In this document: one piece after another, positions 25,200-46,069 of the stretch | How positions within the stretch are numbered: position 1 is the stretch's first letter | Layout of the letters: each line of letters opens with the position of its first letter | Assembly: GCA_963924555.1 (NCBI GenBank) | Contig: OZ004588.1 | Span: 1,426,001 to 1,490,000, forward strand | Length of the DNA: 64,000 bases | Reading direction: 5' to 3' | Origin: Crambe crambe | Taxonomy: Eukaryota; Porifera; Demospongiae; Poecilosclerida; Crambeidae | The notes under the pieces: model-generated | Databases searched by the model: none | What the model was told of the DNA's origin: nothing | What the model saw: the letters and a program-made list of their open reading frames with translations, nothing else | Made by a program: the position numbers and the translations under genes

Positions 25200-25332
25200 A
25201 TTGGCTAACTGAGCATGCGCGCCCGCCCAAGTTTCCCGCCCGCGCCCGCGCCCTTGGCGGGCCGGCCGGGCCGCTCTTCGCGCCTTTTTGGTTCTCTTCG
25301 AGTTGCATCTATATGAATATGGTCGGAGCTGC
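25200..25332 (+). promoter_or_regulatory. GC-rich promoter of the Fic gene with NRF1-like word
   Basis: A sharply GC-rich stretch (25211-25285) directly precedes the start ATG at 25333 and contains GAGCATGCGCGCCC, similar to the palindromic sites at 13071 and 54451. The stretch 24500-25200 upstream is AT-rich, non-coding and unrecognised. Confidence 0.5.
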
Positions 25333-26460
25333 ATGGCTAAACGTACCAGTTGTCATTTTAATTTCGAATTTGAGAACCAACCGGGATGGAGAAATTTAGG
25401 ACCCAGTACCAAGGAAATGATAGAGGATATTGTAACATTTAGGGACGAATTTGAGAAGTTGAAACCGAGTGATCAGTTCTTTTGTCGAGGAAGTTTTTCT
25501 TCTGCCATGGCAGTAGAGTTTATCTATAATATAAATATTGGCGAATTAGTCGGGTCCCAGTCTAAAGAAAGGACGGAAAAACTAATTAAGTCGGGCTATG
25601 TCCAGCGCGGGTATAGTGACAGAGAAGCTATTGAAACATTAAACACTTATGCTGCAATGAAGAAATTGTATCAAATTTTCAAGGATGAAATGCATGGTAT
25701 TTTGACTGTACAACAAATTTGTGATGTGCATAGAGTTCTAATGGAAGGTTTACATGATACTGCTGGAGAAATTCGTAAGACTGAAGTCTATGCCATTTGG
25801 GAGGGTAATCCTCATTTCTACCCTCACCCTATCGACGTTGAAGACAAATTCTATGCACTAGTTGATCGTCACTATATTTCTGTTGATCAACTTTCTAAAA
25901 TTAAAAACTCGAAGGAAGAAGTGGAACATGTATTTAAATGTGCTGCTCGTCTTTTATTTGATTTCGTGGATACACACCCTTTTGGAGATGGCAATGGTCG
26001 TATGTGTCGTTTACTGGCAAATTATGTTCTCACACTGATTACTCCTTTTCCAGTAGGTCTCTATCACACTGATAACAAGAACAGAAGTGGACGGAAAGAT
26101 TATGTCGATGCTATTATACAATGTCGAGAGAATCCAAAGGAAGGGCCACGTGATCTTGCTGCCTTGTTAGTGGAAGGTGCTTGGAATGGGTGGAAGACCT
26201 TATTTAAGAACTTAGCGTCTCGTGATAGCAACCTCCTCGGTCCAATTGTTGTACAGGCAAGCAAATTGGAAAAGATTGATAAAAATGTAGAAAGAGTTTT
26301 GGGAGGAAGGAAGTTGGAATTGAATAGAGCAGGAGTAACTAAATGCATAATCAAACATGTAAAAGAGATGAATATAGATAGTTTGGAAGAGTGTCAGTAT
26401 TTAGAGTCGACTATAGAGGTTGCTCCTCAAATTAACATTGTGTTAAATGTTTTCAAGTAA
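25333..26460 (+). CDS. Fic-domain protein (probable protein AMPylase), intronless
   Basis: Fic enzymes usually transfer AMP (or another nucleotide moiety) from a nucleotide to hydroxyl side chains. Single uninterrupted frame, 375 residues from ATG 25333; an upstream TTG in frame is not a plausible start. The core motif HPFGDGNGRMCRLL matches HxFx(D/E)GNGRxxR with His, Asp, Asn and Arg all present. Upstream TEVYAIWEGNPHFYPHPIDV fits the beta-hairpin flap that holds the target. An N-terminal helix SSAMAVEFIYNINIGE may correspond to the inhibitory Ser/Thr-x-x-x-Glu helix, but the Gly after Glu is absent, so autoinhibition is uncertain. No TPR repeats or membrane segment were seen, unlike animal FICD. 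A decayed copy lies 1 kb upstream. Its 3' end is 134 bp from the convergent NAD synthetase gene. Confidence 0.9.
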   Translation: MAKRTSCHFNFEFENQPGWRNLGPSTKEMIEDIVTFRDEFEKLKPSDQFFCRGSFSSAMAVEFIYNINIGELVGSQSKERTEKLIKSGYVQRGYSDREAIETLNTYAAMKKLYQIFKDEMHGILTVQQICDVHRVLMEGLHDTAGEIRKTEVYAIWEGNPHFYPHPIDVEDKFYALVDRHYISVDQLSKIKNSKEEVEHVFKCAARLLFDFVDTHPFGDGNGRMCRLLANYVLTLITPFPVGLYHTDNKNRSGRKDYVDAIIQCRENPKEGPRDLAALLVEGAWNGWKTLFKNLASRDSNLLGPIVVQASKLEKIDKNVERVLGGRKLELNRAGVTKCIIKHVKEMNIDSLEECQYLESTIEVAPQINIVLNVFK

Positions 26461-26594
26461 AATATTCATAGAGCTGGTTATTCACTTTTATTGCAAACCT
26501 TGTGCTCTTTTGAAAAGACGTCAATTTAAAATTTAAAAAGGTGATGCACCTATTTTTAAGTTTCTACTATTATTATTGTATCAAAATACTATCT

Positions 26595-35964
<9,370 letters not shown>

Positions 35965-36017
35965 GATTCTAGCTTCTGAATTAAAAGTTAATGAAGGTGG
36001 GCGTTAATTGGGTTATA

Positions 36018-36861
36018 CCATAGATATTAGACACGGAACAGGATTGGAAACTGCCTACGTCATGTGACGTCACGCCCATTAAGCTAATACATTTCGCGCA
36101 TGTATCGCAATACATTTTCTGAGGAAGAGAGGTACAGACTTTGTGGGACTAGAACTACGAGTGCAAGTACTTTTCTAGCAATTTTATCCTATAGAAGTTT
36201 GGAAGGTAAAGTTTCTTACTGGAATAGACTGAAATAAAGAGTGTAGTAATTGTTCTATATGTTGCTAAAGATTTTATAGGCCTACCAATTTGTGAGACTA
36301 AAACAGGACTCACATAAATTTAGATGTCAAGTGTTTGGTATCTTTTAGTAGTATAATAGTTTGTCTATCGGATGATATATGTTATATTGATTCATAGCTG
36401 TTAGTTTTTTTTTTGATTGCAGTGTTAAACTATGGGTTAAATAGTTATTATTATTACATTTCTATTATTTATTTGCATTATCATATTTTATTATCCACTC
36501 CATAAAGCTCTCTGCACAAGAATGGGCATCTATAGATGGCTGGAGAGGAAGACTAAACTCTTCATCTTTCAAAATCCTTGAGATACTGAATCTCTCATAG
36601 ATTTGTACTGTCTAGCTAGATCTAGTATCATATTAAGTTTTATTATTTTTATAGAAACACAACATGGAAACACTCTAGCCCAGCTAATATTAAGCTACTA
36701 GACTAATATCTACTCTGATATCTTTTGCAGAACTCATCACTATGTGGTAACTATGCATTCATATCTCGCGCCAAAATTTCCCGGCAAACACGGATAGCAC
36801 GCGCATGGTAGTATTAAGTTTCCAATCCTGTTCCGTGTCACGTCTACTATACTATCTGTGG
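36018..36861. mobile_element. 844-bp non-autonomous TIR element between two divergent genes
   Basis: The ends are inverted repeats of about 45 bp: left CCATAGATATTAGACACGGA, right reading in reverse CCACAGATAGTATAG then GACACGGAACAGGATTGG. The direct flank TTATA occurs on both sides (36013-36017 and 36862-36866), consistent with a target duplication. No coding capacity. It occupies most of the 992-bp divergent promoter region between NADSYN1 and the EF-hand gene. Confidence 0.75.
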
Positions 36862-36956
36862 TTATACATCCGTCGAGTGGAATTTGTTGTTAATGACGTA
36901 AGACGTAAGCTGTTTACAAAGTGGGAGGGGCTGCACTGGTAAAAAAAATTGGAACA

Positions 36957-38715
36957 ATGAGTCGAACTGAAGGAATATCGCTGCCTAGGCTACCGTGAGT
37001 AGATTTTTACATTGACAAGATCGATTGCTATTAGTATTCTCTATTTTAGTGTTCAACATGCGCGAGCAACTAGCCCTCGGGCCATCCAGCCTCACCCTGC
37101 AGCCTCTGATCAACACAGAAGAGCTATATCTGAACCAAGCTACACTGCCTTTGTGTATGTTGAGAAGTGAAACTGACATCTTTATAATTCTCATATTGTT
37201 TAATATTAATAGGGGTACTCCTCGTCAAGATGTCCCCCAACACATCTACAGAGATGCAGCCATGTTTGATGACGTCTTTGACAAGAAAGGACAACTCTTG
37301 TTAAGTAGAAATACACCCAAGATTTCCTCACCACTTAATACCCTTGGGTACAGCAGGTATGAAGCTGTTATACTAGCTGTTATACTAGCTGTTATACAAG
37401 CTGTATCTGTATCTCTCTTGCAGTCTACATGACCCTCACTGTCGCAAGTTGTTTCTCAAGAACAAGCAATTGCGTTCTCATCTTATGCATTTAGGATTGG
37501 TAAGTCAGACCTTGGATGTGCCAGATTCAATACAAAGTTAGCAGGTTTAGAAGGTATACATCACCACGAAACGAAGCACTAAATTACAATTAGCTTGTAT
37601 ATGACACTGTATAGCTTAGCTGTTGATGCATCCTGAGCACATTTCTAGATTACCGAAGACTTGAAGGTGGTGGCCACAACAGCAGAGCAGAGGCAGAAGA
37701 TACGGGCTCATGAGCTGCTGGAGAGAAAGGAGCAACTATTCCAGGTCCATCCTAAATTAAATTTACTTGTGCATTCTTCTGATTATGTATGTATCTCATT
37801 CTGGCCAATAGAGTAGGACCTCCAAAATTAATAATGGATACACACACTTAGGACTGATCCTTTGTAGAGAGAGGTTATCCTCTTTTGAGGTTATTTTATA
37901 TTACAAAGGTACTTTTTTAGATTGTCCTTTGTTGAGAGGTTTGTCCTATGGGACTTCCACTGCAGAGCAGATACGTACATACAATTTAAACTCCCCCCCT
38001 TTTATTAGAAATTGGAAAGTCATGAAAAGAAACGTATAGATAAGCTCCAGAGGAGCCCACATGTGCCTGTTCGCTATCAAGAAAATTTGCAGAAAGCAGA
38101 GGAGAGGAGAGAACGAGCAGAGAAGATCCAGGCCCTTAAAATGGAGAAACTTATGAAAGCAGAGGAGGTATAATAAATTAGCCAAGCAAGTCTGCAGTAG
38201 CTAATATCATTATAATTTCCATGACTATGTAGCTACCAATAATTATCGTTATTGGGGTGGGGGGTTAGTCAACCATACTGCATATGAAGCATGCCGTCTA
38301 GGGGAGATTTGAGGGAAGGTCAGCTGGATAGATTCTAGAGTTGATAGAAGGAGTATTGTTAATCTTCCGAAACAGTACTAATGAAAGATGAATACTTGAT
38401 GAAGAGTAGGGGTGAACCACCCCCCCATGTTACAGCTACAGTGAAACATCTAATAATTTACTTTATTGGAAATTCTACTGTTGTTTTGAAGGAGAAATGT
38501 GCAATGGAAAAGAAGAGGCAAGACGAGAGAAGGAAGAAGTTGAAAGCAGCAATGGAGGAGGCAACTCTAATGGATCAGGCGCGGAGAAATGCTGCACGTG
38601 CTCAGCAGGAGATGGCAGAGGCACTAGCCTATCAAAAGCAGTATGGAAAGTATGGACAAAGGATGGCTGCTTGGCATAGAGATGCTGACAGGATACACAA
38701 CCAGTAAGCAAATTT

Positions 38716-38788
<73 letters not shown>

Positions 38789-41700
38789 CGAGGGGGCTGA
38801 TGAAAAAAATAAAGGTTTTATGATCTGTGATTTGTACATACAGGATGGTAGCCATGGAGAGGAAGCGCAGAGTGCAGACTCAGCATGTTAAGGATCAGGT
38901 GCAGTACTTTATAGCTACCATAATATATAAAGTACAATGTAGTGAAACTGTGCAACTGACCTGAAGCGTTCAGAGAAGCGTTCATATGCACATTTCACAG
39001 ATAACTGTTCTGAATGAAGAGGTTTATCATAGCTACGTGCAATCCAGTAGCTGATGTTAGCTTAGTTCAACTGTACATATTCTACTGTACGTAGATTAGA
39101 GTCAATGTACTCTTCTTAGTTAGCTCATTTGCTTTCCCTCTCTATTCAGAGTTATTCAACTGAAGGATCAATAATTGCAAGTAGTCATGACTCTCCAATG
39201 AATGCTCAATCTTCCCCCAGTGTTGCTACTCCCACACTTCCAAATATAATATCAGACCACTCACACCATCACACACCCGATCAGTCGACCAATGAAATCA
39301 CTGCTGGCATAGAAGTAGAACAGATAGACGGGCAGCCAGCTACTAATTTGGTTCCAATTTCACCGAAAATAGAAGAAGCACACTACACCACACAAACTGA
39401 AAAAGATTCCACTTCTGAAATCGTGACCTCACCTGGCGAAGAGAAAGTAGTGAATGATGATGAAATATCTGAGAAGGTCCAGGACTTGGATATCAGCAAT
39501 TCAGGAAATAAGGTCCCCACTGGTAAAGAAGTTCAAGAGGATGAAGGTCAGAGTGAGGAGGTGGAAGTTCAAGGTTCAGATGAAGAGGCTCCACCCATAT
39601 CAAAGGAAACAGAGGAAGTGATAGCACTAGATCCACAACAAGGGATGGAACAGTTGACACAGATTTTAGAGGATGCTTTCAGTCGGTACGATACAATACC
39701 AATAACAACAACAACAACAACAATGAAAACAATAACAACAACAACACTAGGACTGAGCAGTTATTGTCTGTTGTTGTTGTTATTATTTGTTTACCTTTTA
39801 GAGAGAATCAGTGTTGATGTTATTGTTGTTGTTTATCCTTTAGAGAGGATCTTGATGGATCAGGGTACATCAGCACGGATAATTTCATCAAGGTCTTGAT
39901 CTCCCGAGACATTGGCCTGCAGCTTAACGAGTCTGAGATCCTCTATCTGGCCGAGCAGAGCAACATCTACAAGGATGGAAACATTCCAATCCTTGAAGTT
40001 GTTCCGCAACTGCCTGGGGTCTTGCTTGCACTTTACCATCAACGAGCAGAACAATCCTTGGTAAGTGAGCCCCACTAGTTTATATCACTACTAATTATGC
40101 TATCTGGACATACAAGTTGAGCTTATAAAATAGCTAAACTAGGATGCTCTGCTATATATTTTGCTCGCTCTTCCCTCAGCCGCATTTAAATGGCCAAAAT
40201 TGCTGACTTATTGACCCTTAGAGCGAAAGTGTAAATGCAGTACTGCATTCAGCGAATAGCTTTTATCTACATTTTGGGACTAAGAGCAGTGTTCTTATTT
40301 GAGGGGTGACACAGAAAAAAAGTCCATCATAGGCTAGCCTTTACGTTATTATGGTGTTCCTTTGTTTGTTCCTTATTGTTACGTTGTTGTTGTTTACATC
40401 AGGCAATATATGGAGTGTATCCTGAAGAGCAGTGGTGCGAGCTCCGCCCACATGGAGACAAAGGTGGTGCATGCTACCTTCACAAATTAACAGGGGCCAT
40501 GCAAATAGGGGGAAGACCTGATGACTTTCGACCCTTCTTGAAGGTATGATACATGTTCCATTGCCTGCTTAGCCACTTTAAATTTTGTAGTCCTCTTTGT
40601 TAATGTGGATCTCATGCTATAAATTGCAGTTTGCCTGACATTTTGATGGCATAGCGCAAATTCAGAATTTGCACTGATTTGATGAATTGCGGTTTTACCC
40701 GATATTTTGATGGTAGTGCAAATTCAGTGTCAGACCAGGAGGAAGAATGGCTGGCCAAAATGCAGTTTTCCTGATTGGAGTATTATAATTATGGTCCTGT
40801 GTCCCCCCCCCCCCCCCCCCCCCCCCGTCCCCTGTAATAAAGATTTCCTGCTCTGTGTCCCCCCTCATCCCCCCTGTGTCCCCCCCCATAATTAAAGTTT
40901 CTTGCTGTATTATAGGATGATGTTTTTGAAGAAGCAATCATTGATTTCTTCGAGACTGCAGACATCGATAAAGATGGAGTGATTGACTATAATGATTTTT
41001 CTTCAGTAAGTCAATTCTTTGATACAGTGGAACCTCCAAGTGATGTACACACTTGAGACCAATCCCTTTGTCCTGAGTTTGTCTCTCTTTAGGAGGTTTG
41101 GTTTGCACTCATTCGGAGTCTCCTTTACGTATTGGAGTTCATAATTCAGGGCATGGGTGGCCAATGTAAAAAAATAATTTTTTTCTTCTTCTCCAGTTGT
41201 TAACGGTGTCCACTCTCGATAGCAAGCAGACAGAGGAGTTGTTGATCCACTATGCTAATGCCACCTCTCAGACCCAAGGTCTAATGACGATGGAGGACTT
41301 TGCACCCATTGCCAGGCTTCTCTTACTCATGGTGTACCGGAATGCGTATCCAGGAGAGGCAAGTAGCTACATTACTTTTGGAGCCTTTCAGTAATAATAG
41401 CTATTATAATATGGCACACTTTGGGGACCAGATGATCATCACATTCATCAGGGTGTACAAGAATGTACTGTAGTAACAGAATAATGAAAATCATTTGATT
41501 TCATGGATTTTTGTGATATAAGGGAATTTACTTAATTTTTTTTATAGCTAGTTCAAAGTTCATACTGATATTTTTTTTCCTGCTTGAAATAAGGACTTCA
41601 TTACCGTAAAACAATTTTCCACTCGAACAGGCAGAATGGATTGAACTGGAGTCGAGCAAATTCGGTATCTTCAGCTTCAACATATGGACAGGAAGTATAC

Positions 41701-43266
41701 ATCTTGCTTCACCCTCATTGCCCCCATCTTCCAGAAGAACTGGGATGCTACCATCCTCTCTTGTGAGAGAGGAAGTAGATGGTGCCAGAAAAAAGAAGGT
41801 ACATACATGTAGGTGTACAGACAAAGACATACCCTCAATCGAAATGTATTATTAAGGTGACATGTGGATTTCATGGTTCACACTTCAATTTTTTTTATTT
41901 TTTTTAATTTTTTTGCAAAACTTCAGTAACCATACCTTTCAACCTACCCAATATGCCTATCATGACCAGTTGGCCACTCTCCTTGGTCCCAACTGCATCA
42001 CTATTTAATCAGTGTAGTACAGTACCTTGAAAAAATAAACCACCCCTCTATAAAGAACAAAACTTCATTCCCCAATGATAGCCCACAAGGTTCCTCTGTA
42101 CTGTATAACCTTTCTATTGTATTTTCCATCTCTTATGCATCATGGTCAAGGGGTGCTAGATAAGCCTCGATAAATTATGCTAGCTTTTCTCCCTATTATG
42201 CTATTCTCAAATTCCCATGCACAGTGCCTATTATGCTTTATTATGCTAAAAAATTGAACCCATTATGCTCATTATTCTCATTCACATTGTGACAAAATGA
42301 GACCCATTATACTCATTATTCCCATTCACTGTTACAAAACTGTTAGTCTGATTTTCTGTAGTTGTACTGTAGCATGATAGCTAGATGTCTCAATGTACGT
42401 AGTCTTCCAGAGAAGTTTGCTGAGAATTAAAACTGTTTGATAACAGTGAAAAAACGCGCTCCGCTGCTACTGATGAAGGTTGCACAAATAAGCAATTTTG
42501 CAGGTTTTAGTTGCGCACCAATTAATCATTATCCTTTCCACTGAGCTAGCCATAGGCTCCAATCTCTTAGTAGCTTCTATGTGAGATCCTGTGACTACTT
42601 TCACTCGATAAACACGAGCTGCATCTGAAAGGCCCTCTCCTATAGGATGCTTTTCTGAGCTTGTCTAGAAGACTAACTACTGGTACTTGAATGCTAGGTC
42701 TAGTGGCTTCAGCCTCACTGACGTCATGATCACTGATTCTGAGCGAGCTCAGTGAGCTGTCTTAGCCTCACGCCAGGCTAATAACAAGGTCACTTATATG
42801 TTTACTTGTAAATTGTAATTTGTAAATTGAGCCCATATACACATATATGTAGCTAACTCCACTTTGCATGTTGCTGCGGCAGGCTTTATGGCCGGCTACA
42901 GGCATAAAAATTAATAAGCAAAAATCACTTAAAATTCTCAAAATGATGCCTATTATGCTAGCATTATTCTCTTATGCTTTGACATACCTAAAATGCTCGA
43001 AAATATGCTAGCATAATAATTTATCGAGGCCTAGTGCCAGAATTATAACAAGGTTGTGATTTTTCTTTCCTATACTCTTTTTACTATTCCAGAAACATTC
43101 TCGTAGAGTTTCATGGAGTGATGGTGCCTCACCTATAGATCAGCCAAGTCATACTGCCCCACCCCCCTTAAGGAGAAGGCAGTCAAAGGAACCCAGCAGA
43201 GAATCATCACACAGACAGGAACCATCTCACCCTGGAACAGAACCAATAGATACTGGAACTGGATGA
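36957..43266 (+). CDS. Coiled-coil / EF-hand protein, family not recognised
   Basis: Fifteen exons join in phase (36957-36994, 37050-37154, 37213-37356, 37424-37499, 37649-37744, 38009-38167, 38492-38703, 38844-38898, 39150-39685, 39844-40060, 40403-40543, 40916-41005, 41197-41358, 41631-41798, 43093-43266), about 790 residues. The N-terminal third is charged coiled coil (KKRQDERRKKLKAAMEEAT and similar). Exon 9 is acidic, S/T/E-rich and probably disordered. The C-terminal part has EF-hands: loop DLDGSGYISTDN, a degenerate second (NIYKDGNIPILE), a canonical third (DIDKDGVIDYND) and a degenerate fourth. The tail is basic and Ser/Pro-rich. Start MSRTEGISLPRL. Intron 13 has a GC donor (GAG|GCAAGT). 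A calcium-responsive cytoskeletal or ciliary role is only a guess. Confidence 0.8.
38718..38786. repeat. (GA)n microsatellite beside a splice donor
   Basis: GA run starting about 15 nt after the donor of exon 7 (38703) of the EF-hand gene. Confidence 0.95.
40803..40826. repeat. Poly-C tract (24 bp)
   Basis: Homopolymer in the intron before exon 12 of the EF-hand gene, followed by further C-rich blocks up to 40890. Confidence 0.9.
42155..43040. mobile_element. About 0.88-kb non-autonomous element with inverted ends
   Basis: The left end has GCCTCGATAAATTATGCTAG and the right end the inverse GCTAGCATAATAATTTATCG then AGGC. Next to both ends are repeated CTATTATGCT words, so the inverted repeat is extended but degenerate. 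It has no coding capacity and fills the last intron of the EF-hand gene. Exact ends and target duplication were not resolved. Confidence 0.6.
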
Positions 43267-43357
43267 AAATTTACATGCATACGTACACATCACAAAATTG
43301 TAATATTTTTATCATGAAGAATAGAAAAAAAAGTTTTGCTGTTAATATTGGTTATTG

Positions 43358-45923
43358 CTACACACATGAAATACAAACATTAAGACTGTTGATCAGCACA
43401 AAGGTTAAGTCCGCTTGATCATTGGGGACGTCCATTGAGCAGAGCTGGATGAAACGCCTCCGCTTGAATTTGAATATCTTGGTAAGATCGCAATCTTTCA
43501 GCAGTTGTTCTGGAGGGAAGATATTTTCGATGTTCAGCTTATTCTGGTTCAAGGCTTCCTCTTGGTGTGCAATCACTCTCTTCAAAACTGATCATTTCAA
43601 GGCCAAATTTTAACCAATCCCCTAGACAGACTTACGTATATACAAGCATACCTCCTTGCTCTTTGTTTGTTTCTTCACACACTTTGTAGGGACAAAAGAT
43701 TTGACTCCTGCACCTGTGTTCCTGGGCCCGAGGTTTATACTCGGCTTCTTGTTGTAGAAGGAGTGAAGGAAGAGCTTCGTCATGTCCATTAAATGAGGAC
43801 TCTCTGTGTCAGCTGAGCCCAACTGACCAACAGTCTTGACCGATTCTGGTTCAAAATTGATTGGAACATTGGAATCGTATTGGGAGGTGTCAAGCATAGA
43901 GAAAATACATACAGATTATAATTGTCTATCAAAGACAGAAAAATGGATGTCAAAATTGCTTATGACCTAGATCAGGTCCATCATTTACAGGATTATCCCC
44001 TTATATCTTGCCACTATGTTTCCAGTTCTTCCCTCTATGCCTTCAGTTCTTCCCCCTATGCCTCACCAAGAAACACTCGTAATCCTTCATGATGATCATG
44101 GTCTTGCCCCTATGCCTTCAATAAATCCTGGCCCACTATGCCTTGGGGAGATGAAATATTGCTATCACTCACCTCTTGAAAGAATGGTCTTCCCCTCATT
44201 GCTCGAGGAAGTCACACCACTACATTTCCTCTTGATGCTATCATCAGACACGGACAACCTCTCCATGGAAACAGATCGGAGTCTCTTTCCCCCCATGAAC
44301 CTTTGACAAGGGAAGGGTGACCAGAAGCTGTCATGATGTGCTTTCGAGCAGAATTTCTGGGACTGCAAATCAGATAAGTTCATACAAAAATGACACAATC
44401 ATATTGTCCAGATATTAGTGATAGGACAGAGATTTTCCTATGACAGTCTATCACACATACCTTGGAGTAAGATCCTGCAATGTGACAACTTTCCCACTTC
44501 CTGTTCTCTTCCTGTGTTCTTCCTGTAAGAGGTGAAGAGCATTTCCTCCCCTGTTGAAGAAGCGCAGAGCTGAAGATGGCGTGGTAAATTTGGGGGAGGA
44601 ACTCGAGGTGATGGCTTGGTGCTCTCCAGAAGTAGGAGTAGGGGAGTCGTGTGACGGGGGAGTGACTGGAGTTGATGTCGAGGGAGGAGTTTGGACCTCG
44701 TCAGATATGGGAGTAGAGTTTTCACGTGAGGTGGGAGGGGCATCCACATTCATATATGGAGTGGGAGTGGCAGTCTCGTTCGTAATAGGCGAGGGAATAA
44801 CACTTGAGATAGCGGTATTATTATCCACAGTCTTGGCTAGACCAGGGATGGATGTGGCCTCCTTTTGCAGAGCAGAATCAGAGTCGACATTTTCAAGAGT
44901 GGGAGTGGCATTCATGGGTATGGATGGGACATCTTGATTGGTCAGAGTAGGAGTAGGTGGGATATTATTGAATAAAGTAGACGTGAATTCGTAGGTGCAT
45001 CATTGCTAGGAGTGATACTTGAAGGGAGAGACTGGAGTGACATCCGAGGGGATGTTCTGAGGGGATGTTCTTATGTGGGGTGGGGGTGGCATTTATGAGT
45101 GTACCATGAGCAGGAGGGACGTCCTTAGGTGAAATGGGAGTGGTATTCATGGATGTACCATGAGCAGGAGTGATATCTCGATGTGGAGTGGGAGTGGCAT
45201 TCATGGGTGGCGAATTCGAAGGAACAGGAATGGGGTTGGCATTCACTGGTACAGAAGGAACGTCCTTATTTGGAATGGGAGTGGCAGTTTTAGAAGGAAG
45301 GACACACTTTTGAGGTGTGCTGGTGATGTCTTCAGGTAGAATGAGTTTCTTCTGTACAGACATCTCTTTTTCCTCCTGGCATGTAGCCAACGCTTTGGCT
45401 TTTCTTGTACGTGCCCGAGTAACACGCACCACAGGTGTTGCCGTTGCAGAAATCTTCCCACCTTTCCTTGTTCTTTTAGATCTTCTTAGTGAAGGTGGCG
45501 GTTCCTCTATGGTAATCTTCCCTGATATTACAGGAGAGGAAGGTGGTTCCTCTATGGTGATTTTTTCTGTTAGTACAGGAGAGGATAACATGCTGGGGGG
45601 TTTCTGCAGACGTGAACGATGCTTAGTTGCAGCTGGGGTGAAGGAGGGGAAGGTGGGAATTGGAGATGAACTTTGCCTATAGTAATAATAAGACCATTGT
45701 AATAGATGTTTCATCTATATTGCCAGGAGTGTTACCACTAGATTGTACAAGGGGAAATCACCATTAATTTTGATAAACAGTACTGCCAGTGCTTCATACA
45801 GAGGTGGAAGGGGATAACGTCTAGCTAGCCAGAAACACATGACCAATTTTAATACTAAACTATAGATAAAAATTGCAAGAAGCACTTAATATGTAAACAA
45901 CCACCCATCCCTTCTTCAGCCAT
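43358..45923 (-). CDS. Unidentified S/T/P-rich, probably nuclear protein (structure partly unresolved)
   Basis: Coding blocks on the minus strand: a possible first exon at 45923 (MAEEGMGG); 45677 to about 45010 (SSPVISGKITIEEPP twice, RRSKRTRKGGK, then repeats like MNATPTPHRDITPAHG); 44940-44461 (same repeat type, then LHLLQEEHRKRTGSGK); 44363 to about 44165; 43897-43640; and 43590-43358 ending in a stop (FPPEQLLKDCDLTKIFKFKRRRF). The last junction (KSKE to RVIAHQEE) is in phase. The two repeat-rich blocks are in different frames without a convincing intron between them, and the 44461 junction does not fit the best downstream frame. It could be mis-assembled, frameshifted or simply misread by me. 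No domain recognised. Head to head with LYAR. Confidence 0.5.
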
Positions 45924-46069
45924 TTTCAACTCGCGCGCCGTCTGTTTGTAATTGTAATTGATTCAAACGGACCAATCAAAATCTAGCTTGCGTGCACGTG
46001 CTGCTAATAATTATCACATGACATACATCACACGATCCACGGCGACCCTTACCGTATATCCCTCGTGCA
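45924..46069. promoter_or_regulatory. Divergent promoter, LYAR and the S/T/P-rich gene
   Basis: About 146 bp between opposite start codons. It contains a GC-rich CTCGCGCGCCGTCTG at 45931-45945. A shared promoter is inferred from the layout. Confidence 0.45.

Noticed and set aside
25288-25332. Upstream extension of the Fic frame from TTG at 25288
   Set aside because: Not an ATG and lies at the edge of the GC-rich promoter; ATG 25333 gives a natural start.
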